A DNA stretch of 64,000 nucleotides from Burkholderia sp. SRS-W-2-2016 (GTDB lineage Bacteria; Pseudomonadota; Gammaproteobacteria; Burkholderiales; Burkholderiaceae). Under the pieces are notes generated by a model. That model did no database searches. It had not been told where the DNA came from and saw only the letters and a list, made by a program, of their open reading frames with translations. Below are positions 34,433-43,398 of the stretch, in pieces. The DNA lies in contig NZ_MSDV01000012.1 in assembly GCF_001931485.1 (NCBI RefSeq), positions 246,721-310,720 on the forward strand, written 5' to 3'. The position numbers and the translations under genes are program-made. Position 1 is the stretch's first letter, and each line of letters begins with the position of its first letter.

Positions 34433-35263
34433 TCAGACGGCCGGAAGATTCAGCATTTCACGCGCCTGCGCAGCGGTCGCGACCGGCCGGCCGTAGTCGC
34501 CGCACAACTTCGCGACCCGCTCGACCAGTTGCGCATTGCTTTTCGCCAGCGTGTCCTTGTCCCAGCGCACGTTGTCTTCGAGACCGGTGCGGCAGTGGCC
34601 GCCCATTTCGAGCGTCCAGTGATTGAGTTCCAACTGATGGCGGCCGATACCCGCGGCGGTCCACGTCGCATCGGGCAGCAGCGCCTTCAGTTGCTTGACC
34701 TCGAATTCGAGAATCTCACGGCGCGCGGGCAGCGCATTCTTCACACCCATCACGAACTGCACGTGTACCGGCGATTTCAGCAGTCCCTGCTGAACGAGAT
34801 CGACGGTGCTGTACAACATCGCCAGATCGAAGATTTCGATTTCGGGTTTGACGTCGTAGTCGAGCATCGTTTGCGCAAGCGTACGCACGAAGTCGGGCGG
34901 GTTCTCATAGACGGTCGTCGGGAAGTTGACCGAGCCGGTTGCGAGCGATGCCATATCCGGGCGCAGGTCGAGCATCGCGCCGCGTTGCTCGAAAGAACGG
35001 CCACGGCCGCCGGTCGAGAACTGGATGATGATGTCGGGGCAGTGCTTGCGGATGCCTTCCTGCAAAGCGGCGAAACTCGAGCGGTCGGAACTGGAGTTTT
35101 CCTGTGCGTCGCGCACGTGCAGATGAACGAGCGATGCGCCGGCTTCGTACGCTTCATGGGTGCTTTCGATCTGCTCCGCGATCGTCACCGGTACAGCCGG
35201 ATTGTCCTTCTTGCGCGGAACCGAGCCGGTGATGGCGACGGAAATAATGCAAGGTTCACTCAT
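34433..35263 (-). CDS. BKACE-family beta-keto acid cleavage enzyme
   Basis: 276 residues of the BKACE (formerly DUF849) family, Zn-dependent enzymes that split beta-keto acids with acetyl-CoA (Kce, 3-keto-5-aminohexanoate cleavage, is the reference). Seen: SVAITGSVPRKKDNPAVPVTIAEQIESTHEAYEAGASLVHLHVRD with the HxH metal ligands, IIIQFSTGGRG, and GGHCRTGLEDNVRW for the conserved His/Glu pair. GGGAG precedes ATG 35263. It lies beside a LysR regulator and divergent from three RraA-like genes, an aminotransferase and a hydrolase, which suggests degradation of an amino or keto acid. The exact substrate is not evident. Confidence 0.9.
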   Translation of the reverse strand: MSEPCIISVAITGSVPRKKDNPAVPVTIAEQIESTHEAYEAGASLVHLHVRDAQENSSSDRSSFAALQEGIRKHCPDIIIQFSTGGRGRSFEQRGAMLDLRPDMASLATGSVNFPTTVYENPPDFVRTLAQTMLDYDVKPEIEIFDLAMLYSTVDLVQQGLLKSPVHVQFVMGVKNALPARREILEFEVKQLKALLPDATWTAAGIGRHQLELNHWTLEMGGHCRTGLEDNVRWDKDTLAKSNAQLVERVAKLCGDYGRPVATAAQAREMLNLPAV

Positions 35264-35359
35264 GGCTCTCACTCCCTTACTGGATTTTCGTCTCGCCAAT
35301 GCGGCGAGCGTGCATGACCTCGTGGCCGGCAATGCGCTCACGGGTCATGTCGAGCAAGT

Positions 35360-36295
35360 CTAATTCAAGCCCGTTTCGCGCGGCGCTTTTTTCTTGCGGC
35401 TGTTTTCCAGCCAGGATACGGCTTCATCGACCATTGGGTGATGACGTCGGGTATTCCATAACAGGGCCGCCGTCACGACCATCACCTTTTCTTTCAGCGG
35501 ACGCACGACCACGTTCTCGGGCGCGAGCTTGCGTATCGACGCCGGCACCAGCGCCACGCCCTGTCCGCAGCCCACATATGCAATCTGCGACGTCACCGAA
35601 CGTACTTCGTGAGTCACACGCGGCGTCAATCCATGAGCGCGGCACACCGACGTTAGCAGGTCGAAATAAACCGGACTGACCTTGCGTGACGACATCACCA
35701 ACTGCTCGTTCGCGAGCGACTGCAAACGCACTTTAGTTTGCGCGGCGAGCGGATGATCGCGCGGCAGCGCGACCGCCAACCGGTCCTCGGCGAGCGGCAT
35801 CGTGGCGATGCCGCCGCCGACCTCGCCGTCGACACGCACGAACGCCAGATCCAGCTCGCCGGTTTCCAGCGCGGGGACGGCCTCGGCGCTGTCGATCTCG
35901 CGCACGAATACGGTCAGATGCGGGTGAGCGCGCTTGAGTGCTTCGAGTACCGACGGCACCGTGTCCAGCATCGCGGAGGTGATCGCGCCGACGTGCAATA
36001 CGCCCGACTGGCCGGCCGCGACTTCCCGGATCACGCGTTCGAGTTGCTCGACCTGTCCCGCGAATTGCCGGACAGCGGGCAGGATCGCCGCGCCCGCGGG
36101 GCTCAGTTGCGTGCCCTGGCGCGAGCGATGAAAGAGCTGCAGCTTCAGCGATTGTTCGAGCACCTTGATCTGCTCGGTCAGCGGCGGCTGCGACATGTTC
36201 AGCCGCTTCGCCGCGCGACCGTAGTGCTGTTCCTCGGCGACCGCGAGAAACATCCATAACTGGCGGATCAGCCTGAAGTCGATCGTATTGCTCAT
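35360..36295 (-). CDS. LysR-family regulator of the adjacent catabolic cluster
   Basis: 311 residues. The N-terminal winged helix is clear (FRLIRQLWMFLAVAEEQHYGRAAKRLNMSQPPLTEQIKVLEQSLKLQLFHRS), followed by the LysR effector domain (LHVGAITSAMLDTVPSVLEALKRAHPHLTVFVREID...). The helix-turn-helix variant EEQHYGRAAKRL MSQPPLT belongs to the BenM/CbnR-like part of the family. GAGG is upstream of ATG 36295. It is divergent from the first RraA-like gene with ~140 bases between, the usual LysR target arrangement, and likely controls that set and possibly the BKACE gene. Confidence 0.92.
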   Translation of the reverse strand: MSNTIDFRLIRQLWMFLAVAEEQHYGRAAKRLNMSQPPLTEQIKVLEQSLKLQLFHRSRQGTQLSPAGAAILPAVRQFAGQVEQLERVIREVAAGQSGVLHVGAITSAMLDTVPSVLEALKRAHPHLTVFVREIDSAEAVPALETGELDLAFVRVDGEVGGGIATMPLAEDRLAVALPRDHPLAAQTKVRLQSLANEQLVMSSRKVSPVYFDLLTSVCRAHGLTPRVTHEVRSVTSQIAYVGCGQGVALVPASIRKLAPENVVVRPLKEKVMVVTAALLWNTRRHHPMVDEAVSWLENSRKKKAPRETGLN

Positions 36296-36438
36296 GGGCG
36301 TGCCTGGCCTCGGGAGAGAGTCGTGGAGCGATGAGAAGGCCTGTTCCGTAAATCGTATCAACGAGATACGAAATGACGAATTTACATATCAGACCGGTGA
36401 CGCGAGGATTGTCGCACTTTCCACAGGACACCCGCGTA

Positions 36439-37098
36439 ATGAACCCGACTTCGATACTCGACCGCCTCGCGTCGCTGGACACCAACACGGTCTCCGACGC
36501 GCTCGACTTTCTCGCATTGCCCGGCGCGACCTACGGACTGCGTCCGTTATGGGAGTGCCCGAAGATCGTCGGCCGCGCGAGCACGATCCAGCTCGGACCG
36601 AAAACCGATGCGAAGCCGACCGTGCATCTGATTTCGCCGGTGGTCGATGCGGTGACCAGCGACGACCGCGTGCTGGTGATCGCCGGCGGCGCCGAGGGCA
36701 TTTCGTGCTGGGGCGACATTCTCGCCAATGCGGCCACCGCGAAGCAGATTCGCGGCTCGGTTATCGATGGGCTGAGTCGCGATATCGAAGGCAGCGAGTC
36801 GATCGGCTATCCGGTGTTCGGTCGCGGCGTGACGATGATCAGCGCACGCAACCGTGTGATCCAGATCGACTCGGGCAAACCGGTCGTGATGGCTGGCGTC
36901 ACCGTACATGAGGACGACTACGTGATTGCCGATCGCTGCGGCACGGTGTTCGTGCCGGTGGCCCGGATAGACGAAGTGTTGACGCTCGGCGAGCGGATCG
37001 CGCGACGTCAGGAAGGCATGGTCGCTGCGGTGCGCGCCGGGCGCTCCGTTGCCGAGGTCATGCATGACAAGGAATTCGAGGCCATTGCGGTCCGTTGA
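36439..37098 (+). CDS. RraA-like aldolase/decarboxylase, copy 1
   Basis: 219 residues of the RraA/HMG-CHA-aldolase/dimethylmenaquinone-methyltransferase-like fold. The active-site motif GSVIDGLSRD (D-G-x-x-R-D, with metal-binding Asp) and the loop CWGDILANAA are present; substrates of characterised members are 4-hydroxy-4-methyl-2-oxoglutarate, 4-carboxy-4-hydroxy-2-oxoadipate or oxaloacetate. The start MNPTSILDRLASLDTNTVSDALDFL at 36439 matches family N-termini. First of three tandem paralogues, followed after 28 bases by copy 2. Confidence 0.88.
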   Translation: MNPTSILDRLASLDTNTVSDALDFLALPGATYGLRPLWECPKIVGRASTIQLGPKTDAKPTVHLISPVVDAVTSDDRVLVIAGGAEGISCWGDILANAATAKQIRGSVIDGLSRDIEGSESIGYPVFGRGVTMISARNRVIQIDSGKPVVMAGVTVHEDDYVIADRCGTVFVPVARIDEVLTLGERIARRQEGMVAAVRAGRSVAEVMHDKEFEAIAVR

Positions 37099-37126
37099 GC
37101 CGAGAACTTTTGGTGGAGTGATTGAG

Positions 37127-37807
37127 ATGTCGAATCCGAAGTACATGAGCGCCGAAGATCGGCAACTGGTCGCGCTGTTCGCCGGCCTGGACACGCCGGG
37201 CGTTTCCGATGCGCTGGACCGGCTCGGTCTGCACGGTCAGGCGCTTGGCATCATGCCGTTGGCTAATTACACGACCGTGGTGGTCGGTCCCGCGTTCACC
37301 GTCAAATACGTGCCGGCGAGCGATCCGCCCGGCACGGTCGGCGACTTTATCGATAACGTCGCGCCGGGCGACATCGTCGTAATCGACAACGACGGCCGCA
37401 CCGACTGCACGGTGTGGGGAGACATCATGACCCAGTACGCGGGGCTGCGCGGCATTGCCGGCACGGTGATCGACGGCGTCTGTCGCGACGTGAACCGGGC
37501 GCTCGGCGACAACTATCCGCTATTCACGGCGGGTCGCTTCATGCGCACGGGCAAGGACCGCGTGCAGGTCGAGGCGGTGAACACGACGGTCGCGATTGGC
37601 GCGGTACGCGTGGCTGCGCGCGATATCGTGGTGGCGGACGCGAACGGTGTCGTCATCGTGCCACGCGCGCGGGCCCGCGAAGTGGCCGAGACCGCGCGCG
37701 GGATCGAGGAAGTCGAGTCGCGCATCCGCGAACAGATCGCGCTGGGCAAGTCGTTGGGCGACGCGCGTGCCGCGTTGGGTTATCACACGCTGCAAAGCCG
37801 GGGCTAA
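37127..37807 (+). CDS. RraA-like aldolase/decarboxylase, copy 2
   Basis: 226 residues. VSDALDRLGL, the CTVWGDIMTQYA loop and GTVIDGVCRDVNRALGDNYPLFTAG give the RraA-fold with the complete D-G-x-x-R-D motif. GGTGGAG lies before ATG 37127. It is clearly divergent from copies 1 and 3 (different loop residues and length), so the three genes look like a functional set rather than a recent amplification. 3 bases separate it from copy 3. Confidence 0.88.
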   Translation: MSNPKYMSAEDRQLVALFAGLDTPGVSDALDRLGLHGQALGIMPLANYTTVVVGPAFTVKYVPASDPPGTVGDFIDNVAPGDIVVIDNDGRTDCTVWGDIMTQYAGLRGIAGTVIDGVCRDVNRALGDNYPLFTAGRFMRTGKDRVQVEAVNTTVAIGAVRVAARDIVVADANGVVIVPRARAREVAETARGIEEVESRIREQIALGKSLGDARAALGYHTLQSRG

Positions 37808-37810
37808 ACG

Positions 37811-38455
37811 ATGACCGCTACGGATTCCTACGATTCATCTGTAATCGCGCAAGCGTGCCGGCTCGGCACGTCCACGTTGTATGAAGCAGCGGGGCTGCCG
37901 ACCAGCGCCGTCGATGCCGCGATTCGCACCGTGTGGGCGGGCGTGTCGGTCGCCGGTCCGGCGTATCCGCTCGAATGCGCGCCGGGCGATAACCTGTCGA
38001 TCCACATCGCGATGGAAAAGGTGCCGCGCGGCAGCGTGCTGGTGATCTCGGCCGGCGGTTTCGTCGCCGGCTACTGGGGCGAGGTGCTGACCGTGGCGGC
38101 CGAAGCGGCGGGCGTCGTCGGTCTGGTTATCGACGGTGGCGTGCGCGATATCGCGGCGCTGACCGCGCGACGCTTTCCGGTGTTCACGCGCGGCATCAGC
38201 ATGCGCGGCACGATCAAAGCGAGTTCGCCATCGGTCGGCCGGCCGATCAGTTTCGCGGGCACGCCGGTGGCGGTCGGGGATTTAGTGGTTGCCGACGACG
38301 ATGGCGTGCTCGTGATTCCAGCCGCGCACGTCGCACGAACTTTGGCTCAGGGTCAGGCACGCGCCGACAAGGAGGCGACGATGATGGACGCTCTGCGCGC
38401 GGGCCGCAGCACGCTGGAACTGATGGGGCTCACGAAGTGGAGGGCGGAGCAATGA
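37811..38455 (+). CDS. RraA-like aldolase/decarboxylase, copy 3
   Basis: 214 residues. Family segments: GTSTLYEAAGLP, GYWGEVLTVAAEAAGVVGLVIDGGVRDIAALTARRFPVFTRGI; here the loop carries the usual Glu (WGEVL), whereas copies 1 and 2 have Asp. Ends DALRAGRSTLELMGLTKW. The stop overlaps the aminotransferase start by 4 bases, tying it to that gene. Confidence 0.88.
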   Translation: MTATDSYDSSVIAQACRLGTSTLYEAAGLPTSAVDAAIRTVWAGVSVAGPAYPLECAPGDNLSIHIAMEKVPRGSVLVISAGGFVAGYWGEVLTVAAEAAGVVGLVIDGGVRDIAALTARRFPVFTRGISMRGTIKASSPSVGRPISFAGTPVAVGDLVVADDDGVLVIPAAHVARTLAQGQARADKEATMMDALRAGRSTLELMGLTKWRAEQ

Positions 38456-39669
38456 GCGGGTTGGCTGAAGGTCTGAACCGCTTTCTCGCCGGGGCGCGCC
38501 CGTCAGCGACATACAGGGTGATGGATCGCGTCGCCGCACGGCGCGCGAGCGGTGCCGCGGTAATCTCGCTGAGTGCGGGCGAGCCGGACTTCGACACGCC
38601 GGAGCATATTCGCGAAGCCGGCATCGCCGCGATCCGTGCGGGCCATACGCGTTATACGCAGGTGGCCGGACTGCGTGCATTGCGAGAAGCGATTGCCGCG
38701 AAATTCCAGCGCGAAAACGGTCTCGACGTCGACTGGCGCGACACGCTCGTTTGCAGCGGCGGCAAGCAGGTGATCTTCAACGCGCTGGCTGCGACGCTGA
38801 ACGAAGGCGACGAGGTGATCGTTCCGGCGCCATACTGGGTCAGCTATCCGGAGATCGTGCAGCTATGCGGCGCGCAATCGGTGATCGTTCCGTGCGGTGC
38901 GGGCAGCGATTTCAAACTGACGGCCGATGCATTGCAGGCCACGATTACGTCGAACACGCGCTGGGTGATTCTGAACTCGCCGTCGAATCCGACCGGCGCG
39001 GTCTACAGCCGCGCGGAATTACAGGCGCTGGCTGAAGTACTGCTTGCGCATCCGCGAGTGCTGGTGCTGTCGGATGACATCTATGAACATTTGATCTTCG
39101 ATGATCTGCAGTTCTTCACGATTGCGCAGGTCGAGCCGCGTTTGCGAGAGCGCGTGCTGACGATGAACGGTGTGTCGAAGGCATACGCGATGACGGGTTG
39201 GCGCATCGGCTTTGGCACGGGCCCCGGTTGGCTGATCGAAGCGATGGAGAAGTTGCAGGGACAGCAAACGTCCGGCGCGTCGACGATTTCGCAGTACGCG
39301 GCACTCGCGGCGTTGACGGGACCGCAGGACTTTATCCGGCATTCGCGCGACGCATTCCAGCGCCGCCGCGATCTGGTGGTCGCGCAGATCAATCAGGCGC
39401 CGGGCCTGCATTGCGCGGTGCCGCAGGGGGCGTTCTATGCGTTTGCGTCGTGTGAAGGGCTGATCGGCAAGACGACGCGGGCCGGGACGCTTCTTGTTGA
39501 CGACGAAGCGGTGGTCAATGCGTTGCTCGACGAAATGGGCGTCGCGACCGTGCATGGCAGCGCGTTCGGTCTCGGTCCTTATATCCGCATTGCGTATGCT
39601 CTCGATGACGCGTCGTTGACGCGCGCGTGTACGGCGATCGGCGATTTTTGCCGTACGCTGACGAGTTGA
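38452..39669 (+). CDS. PLP-dependent class I/II aminotransferase
   Basis: 405 residues, fold-type I. ISLSAGEPDFDTPEHIREA, SPSNPTGAVYSRAEL, VLSDDIYEHLIFD and NGVSKAYAMTGWRIGFGTGP (Schiff-base Lys) match aspartate/aromatic-type aminotransferases of the AspC-I gamma group. GGAGG is a few bases upstream. Coupled by 4-base overlap to RraA copy 3, so its keto-acid product may feed the RraA-like enzymes. The substrate amino acid is not evident from sequence. Confidence 0.92.
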   Translation: MSGLAEGLNRFLAGARPSATYRVMDRVAARRASGAAVISLSAGEPDFDTPEHIREAGIAAIRAGHTRYTQVAGLRALREAIAAKFQRENGLDVDWRDTLVCSGGKQVIFNALAATLNEGDEVIVPAPYWVSYPEIVQLCGAQSVIVPCGAGSDFKLTADALQATITSNTRWVILNSPSNPTGAVYSRAELQALAEVLLAHPRVLVLSDDIYEHLIFDDLQFFTIAQVEPRLRERVLTMNGVSKAYAMTGWRIGFGTGPGWLIEAMEKLQGQQTSGASTISQYAALAALTGPQDFIRHSRDAFQRRRDLVVAQINQAPGLHCAVPQGAFYAFASCEGLIGKTTRAGTLLVDDEAVVNALLDEMGVATVHGSAFGLGPYIRIAYALDDASLTRACTAIGDFCRTLTS

Positions 39670-39753
39670 ACACTTTGCGTCGCTGGTCGGTCTCGAGCGT
39701 GGTTATTGCATCGGGATTCGCGCGACGCGATTCTTATTCGAAGAGTAGAGAAG

Positions 39754-40560
39754 ATGCCTGCAGAATTTAACCGCGCGCAGTTCGAGTTTTCCATCGATGG
39801 CACCGCGCTGGACGTGGCGGCGATCCATCGCGACGGCGACAAGGCGCCGATCGTGTTCCTGCATGGATTCGGATCGACCAAGGAGGACTACGCCGATATC
39901 GTCCGCCATGCGCAATTCGCCGGTCATCCGTTCGTCGCGTATGACGCGCCGGGTTGCGGCGAGACGCATTGTGCGGATATGTCGAAGATCAGCATTCCGT
40001 TTTTGATGGAAACGGCGCTTGCGGTACTCGATCGGGTCGGGTTCGAGCGCTTTCATCTGGTCGGGCATTCGATGGGCGGTTTGACGGCGCTGATGCTTGC
40101 GCACAACTATCCGCAGCGGGTGATCAGCTTTGTCGACATTGAAGGCAATATCGCGCCGGAGGATTGTTTTCTTAGTCGCCAGATCGTTGACTATCCGCGC
40201 GATGATGCGCGAGCGTTTTTCCGTGACTTTATCGAGCGGGCACGGTTCGCGCCGGCTTATGCGAGCGCGCTTTATGCGGCGAGTCTGTCGCACAAGGTGC
40301 GTGCCGAAGCTGTCGGCGGGATTTTTCGCTCGATGGTCGAGCTGTCGGATCACGGCGATCTGATGACGAAATTTCTTGGCTTACCGTTTCCGCGGATGTT
40401 TATGTACGGCGAGCAGAATGCTTCGCTTTCGTACCTTAGCCATATTCGCGAACAGGGTGTAGAGCTGGCCGAGATCCCGAATTGCGGGCATTTTCCGATG
40501 TATTCGAATCCGGTGGTGATGTGGGAGAGGATTGCTGGGTTTTGGGGGCGGGTGGAGTGA
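39754..40560 (+). CDS. Alpha/beta-hydrolase
   Basis: 268 residues. Oxyanion region IVFLHGFGSTKEDYADI, nucleophile elbow LVGHSMGGLTALMLA (Ser), and the C-terminal catalytic His in IPNCGHFPMYSNPVVMW. Start MPAEFNRAQFEFSIDG at 39754 has AGAG upstream. It lies 84 bases after the aminotransferase and probably ends the catabolic operon; no lyase or dehydrogenase signature was seen. Its last ~30 codons shift to G/T-ending codons including rare AGG, unlike the rest of the gene. Confidence 0.85.
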   Translation: MPAEFNRAQFEFSIDGTALDVAAIHRDGDKAPIVFLHGFGSTKEDYADIVRHAQFAGHPFVAYDAPGCGETHCADMSKISIPFLMETALAVLDRVGFERFHLVGHSMGGLTALMLAHNYPQRVISFVDIEGNIAPEDCFLSRQIVDYPRDDARAFFRDFIERARFAPAYASALYAASLSHKVRAEAVGGIFRSMVELSDHGDLMTKFLGLPFPRMFMYGEQNASLSYLSHIREQGVELAEIPNCGHFPMYSNPVVMWERIAGFWGRVE

Positions 40561-40593
40561 GGGGCGACGAGCAGTGTGCGTGTCGGCTCTGAG

Positions 40594-41178
40594 CTATTGG
40601 CCGGGGTCGTCGGGATACAAGCCGCTGTAGGCGATTTGCCCCACCTTGAAACTGAAGCCAATGCTGTTCTGTAGTCCCGCGTTATCTGATGCCATTACCA
40701 GGGCAGCGGCCGCGCTCTGGATTGCTCTTCCTATGAATTCCGGTCGAACTATTCCAAACATAAGCAGGTACCGGTTGACACCCAGCAGCATGAACGAGCC
40801 GGTTCCACCGAACAAATACCCGGCTGCGCCCTCCAGGTACATGGTTCCGCCTTCGAGACTCTTAGGGTTCTCTATATCTGCGCCTTTGAACGAGCTCGTC
40901 AAATACAGCTTGCCGGCGGCATCAAAGTCGGACGTGGCACCCGCGCCACCCAACTCGCCTTTCTGCACGACAATTTTGGGTAACGCGAACTTTGGAATGC
41001 GCAGCAACGATGTCAACGTACTGGTAAAACCCGGTCCAAACCCGCTGTACTTGTATTGATGTTTAAGCCCTGCGCGGTTGCGCACAACGAACATGCCCGC
41101 ATCCGCGGTAAAAGAGTCGAAGCCGATTCCGGCTCCTGCGCTTGTGACGAACTCCCACTGGCTTTCTCTCAGAATCAT
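40594..41178 (-). CDS. Hypothetical protein in an hcp-linked operon
   Basis: 194 residues with no family recognised. It is rich in Gly, Phe, Ser and Leu (GAGATSDFDAAGKLYLTSSFKG, EGAAGYLFGGTGSFMLLGVNRYLLMFGIVRP), beta-rich in appearance, with one hydrophobic stretch near residues 125-150 that could insert in a membrane. It begins directly after the DUF3592-like gene and is third in a set that starts with an Hcp-like gene, so it could be a type VI effector or an immunity/chaperone partner. This is inference from position only. Confidence 0.6.
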   Translation of the reverse strand: MILRESQWEFVTSAGAGIGFDSFTADAGMFVVRNRAGLKHQYKYSGFGPGFTSTLTSLLRIPKFALPKIVVQKGELGGAGATSDFDAAGKLYLTSSFKGADIENPKSLEGGTMYLEGAAGYLFGGTGSFMLLGVNRYLLMFGIVRPEFIGRAIQSAAAALVMASDNAGLQNSIGFSFKVGQIAYSGLYPDDPGQ

Positions 41179-41567
41179 TAGTAGCGACCTCCTTTAAACG
41201 GCTTTCCGCTGAGACCTCCGATAACGCAAAGAGACGTCAGCAATGCGAGGAACATTGTGGGTTTCCATAGATCGACAAATCGATCGAGCTTGGCCGAACG
41301 TCTCGGGTTGTCTGGCCTATAGCGAACGGGGACCAGTTGACCGACTTCAACGGAGCGCCAGGTGTTCGTTGACGCTTCGTAGCGCTTTCCGTCAGTTGCA
41401 TCGAACGCCACTAGCGGATGATGTCCGCCGAATTCGAGTCGAACTATTTGACCTTCCGTCACTGCCGATGACTTGTAGAACTCGATCGCTTCATCGGCGG
41501 CAAAAGCAGTGATCAATAAAAGGCATAGCCCGAGTACTAACGCGAAATAATTTGGTGTTCGGTTCAC
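41178..41567 (-). CDS. DUF3592-like membrane protein
   Basis: 129 residues with a membrane helix at each end (about 6-24 and 105-120) and a small beta domain between them (VTEGQIVRLEFGGHHPLVAFDATDGKRYEASTNTWRSVEVGQLVPVRYRPDNPRRSAKL), the DUF3592 pattern with the (V/I)xYxPxNPxxA-like motif. The start is GTG overlapping the Hcp-like stop (GTGA). Shares one base with the next gene's first codon. In type VI loci such small membrane proteins are sometimes immunity proteins; here that is only a possibility. Confidence 0.7.
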   Translation of the reverse strand: MNRTPNYFALVLGLCLLLITAFAADEAIEFYKSSAVTEGQIVRLEFGGHHPLVAFDATDGKRYEASTNTWRSVEVGQLVPVRYRPDNPRRSAKLDRFVDLWKPTMFLALLTSLCVIGGLSGKPFKGGRY

Positions 41568-41929
41568 TGTGCAAGATCCCCTTCGGTCCCGAAGCGCGTG
41601 ATCGCCGCGCTTGAAATGGTGTCCACGCAGCTTTGCGACCGGCTTGTGATTCGCGGCGTCCCCGGAGCTTCTTTCCGCTCAATCCCCATGTCATGAATAA
41701 CACTGCCGGTCAGGCAATAACGCATCAGGTCCGGGCTGGAGCGGTCGATCTGATGAACGAACTGGAGATCGACAACCGTTTCTTTGGCGGCGCCCGTGCT
41801 GGCCCCGGTCAACAGGGACGATAGCTGTTCCATCTTCCAGCGCCAGCTACTGACTTCGATTTCGTTTGGATGGAATTCGTCCTTGGATTCGCCTGCGATT
41901 CCATCGATCTTCACAAACATGTCCGACAT
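41564..41929 (-). CDS. Hcp-like type VI secretion protein with atypical C-terminus
   Basis: 121 residues. The first ~75 residues match Hcp tube proteins (MSDMFVKIDGIAGESKDEFHPNEIEVSSWRW, AKETVVDLQFVHQIDRSSPDLMRYCLTG). Hcp normally continues for about 85 more residues of beta-barrel, but here the sequence after the Gly changes to ~45 unrelated residues (VIHDMGIERKEAPG...) and stops. Either a rearrangement has truncated hcp, or this is a reduced Hcp-like leader fused to a short tail. GGAGG lies before ATG 41929. GTGA overlap with the DUF3592 gene. No other type VI structural gene is in the window. Confidence 0.72.
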   Translation of the reverse strand: MSDMFVKIDGIAGESKDEFHPNEIEVSSWRWKMEQLSSLLTGASTGAAKETVVDLQFVHQIDRSSPDLMRYCLTGSVIHDMGIERKEAPGTPRITSRSQSCVDTISSAAITRFGTEGDLAQ

Positions 41930-42582
41930 TGAGCCTCCGAATAGCGATGCGGGTGAGGTACGTCGTGGCATCGATGATCGGTTGCTGATGTATGGGCATG
42001 CGCGATTGCTGCGCCAACGATGTTTCACTCGCCGGGTCATTGTCGAGTGACGGGGGAGCGGTAGTCGATAAAAGAGATGAGGAGTAGAAAGTCAAAGTTC
42101 GCTGTTTTCGCAGAGCTGGTGTTGCGGTGCGACTCTTAACTATTTATTAGATATCTCGGTAGAAGCCGCGTGGTATCGACGGTTCGGCGAATGCAAACGT
42201 GCTAAGTCATTTCGAGAAGCTGAACGAGAAATCAGCGAGCGTAAGTGGGCTAAAAATATGGCTAAACGTTGCATCCATTCGGTTGCTGGGTCAGCGATGT
42301 ACCGAGAGCGAAGTCGGATGCAATCGTCAGTCGAGCTGCGGACTTGAGTTTGTGGTTGTCGAATATGGGATAGCGCTTTGGCGTAGGTATCTTTCGTCGC
42401 GCGTGACTGTAGGGTTGCTAACAGCCGGTATGCTGCTTCTTCCGCAAAGCAGTAAGTCGGGCGCGAGTGAGTATCCCTGATGTTTGGGGGATCTACCGGC
42501 GGGACGACAATTCCGCGTTGGCCCTGACCGATCTGCTTTATCGCTTACGCAGATCATCAAACGTCCAAACGCAGTATTCCGA
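41930..42582. other. Intergenic, low-coding accessory DNA
   Basis: About 650 bases between the hcp-like gene and a decayed kinase. Several short frames exist on both strands, but none shows a ribosome site, domain or steady codon use. AT content rises here (near 42140-42250), marking the edge of the accessory segment. Confidence 0.5.
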
Positions 42583-43398
42583 TGCTGGGAACGTACGGAA
42601 TCAATATCGGCATTAACGATCTCAAACGCGCCGAGGGTGAGTTGTGACGCGCGAAGCATTGCTCGCGGAAGAGGCTCGCGAGAAGGCGCGTTCGGAGCTA
42701 GTGCACGTCGCAAGGGTCATGAGCCTGAGCGCGTTGACAACGCCGATCGTCCATCAAGTCAACCGTCGCTAACGCGGATCGTCACCAATGCCAGCAAGTG
42801 CCCTCCCATGTTGGCTGCTGAGCCACCCGATATCGGGGGCACGGGAAAGCACCTTGACGTACGATTCGCGACGGCAAGCGAGCCGCCGACGTCATCTCTC
42901 GATTGTGCGCGCTCTTCGGCAAGCGGATCGTCAGAATCGAACCGGTTGATTTGAGCGGCGCGGCACAAGAGGTCATTACACTGATGCGGAGTGACCTCGA
43001 ACATGCGCGGGTCATGTTGCACACGGAGTTGGCGGACGCTTTTCCTGCTGCCGGCCGTGCGGATGCAGGCTCAGCGAGTCAGCATGAACTTTGTGCGGAA
43101 CGCTGTGGATGCCATGAGGGACCTTAAAGATAGACGGCGGCGTATACCGATTACAACTGAAGCCGACTCGGAATCAACGATCCGGCTGACTGCGCGCGAA
43201 TCTGCGGGTGGCTTTGATCCCCAAGATGCAGAACCGCCTTTCGACGCGTTTTATATGATTAAGGCCGACGGCATGGGAGCTGCTCTGGCTGTTAGCCGTT
43301 AGAACATTGAAAGCCAATGCGGTCGGCTTTGGGCTGCTATGCAAAACGATGTCATTGGCGCCGTTTTTGCATTCTCCATCACCATCTGCGGTGATTAA
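42583..43398 (+). pseudogene. Degraded PAS-type sensor histidine kinase
   Basis: Scattered across frames are the parts of a PAS-HisKA-HATPase kinase: GTYGINIGINDLKRAEGEL then a stop (PAS end), EEAREKARSELVHVARVMSLSALTTPIVHQVNRR then a stop (His box), RALFGKRIVRIEPVDLSGAAQEVI...MRSDLEHARVMLHTELADAFPAAG, a frameshift to MNFVRNAVDAM (N box), FDAFYMIKADGMGAALAVSR followed by TAG, and finally NIESQCGRLWAAMQNDVIGAVFAFSIT. At least two stops and two frameshifts are needed to join them, so the gene is inactive. No response regulator remnant was seen beside it. Confidence 0.75.
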
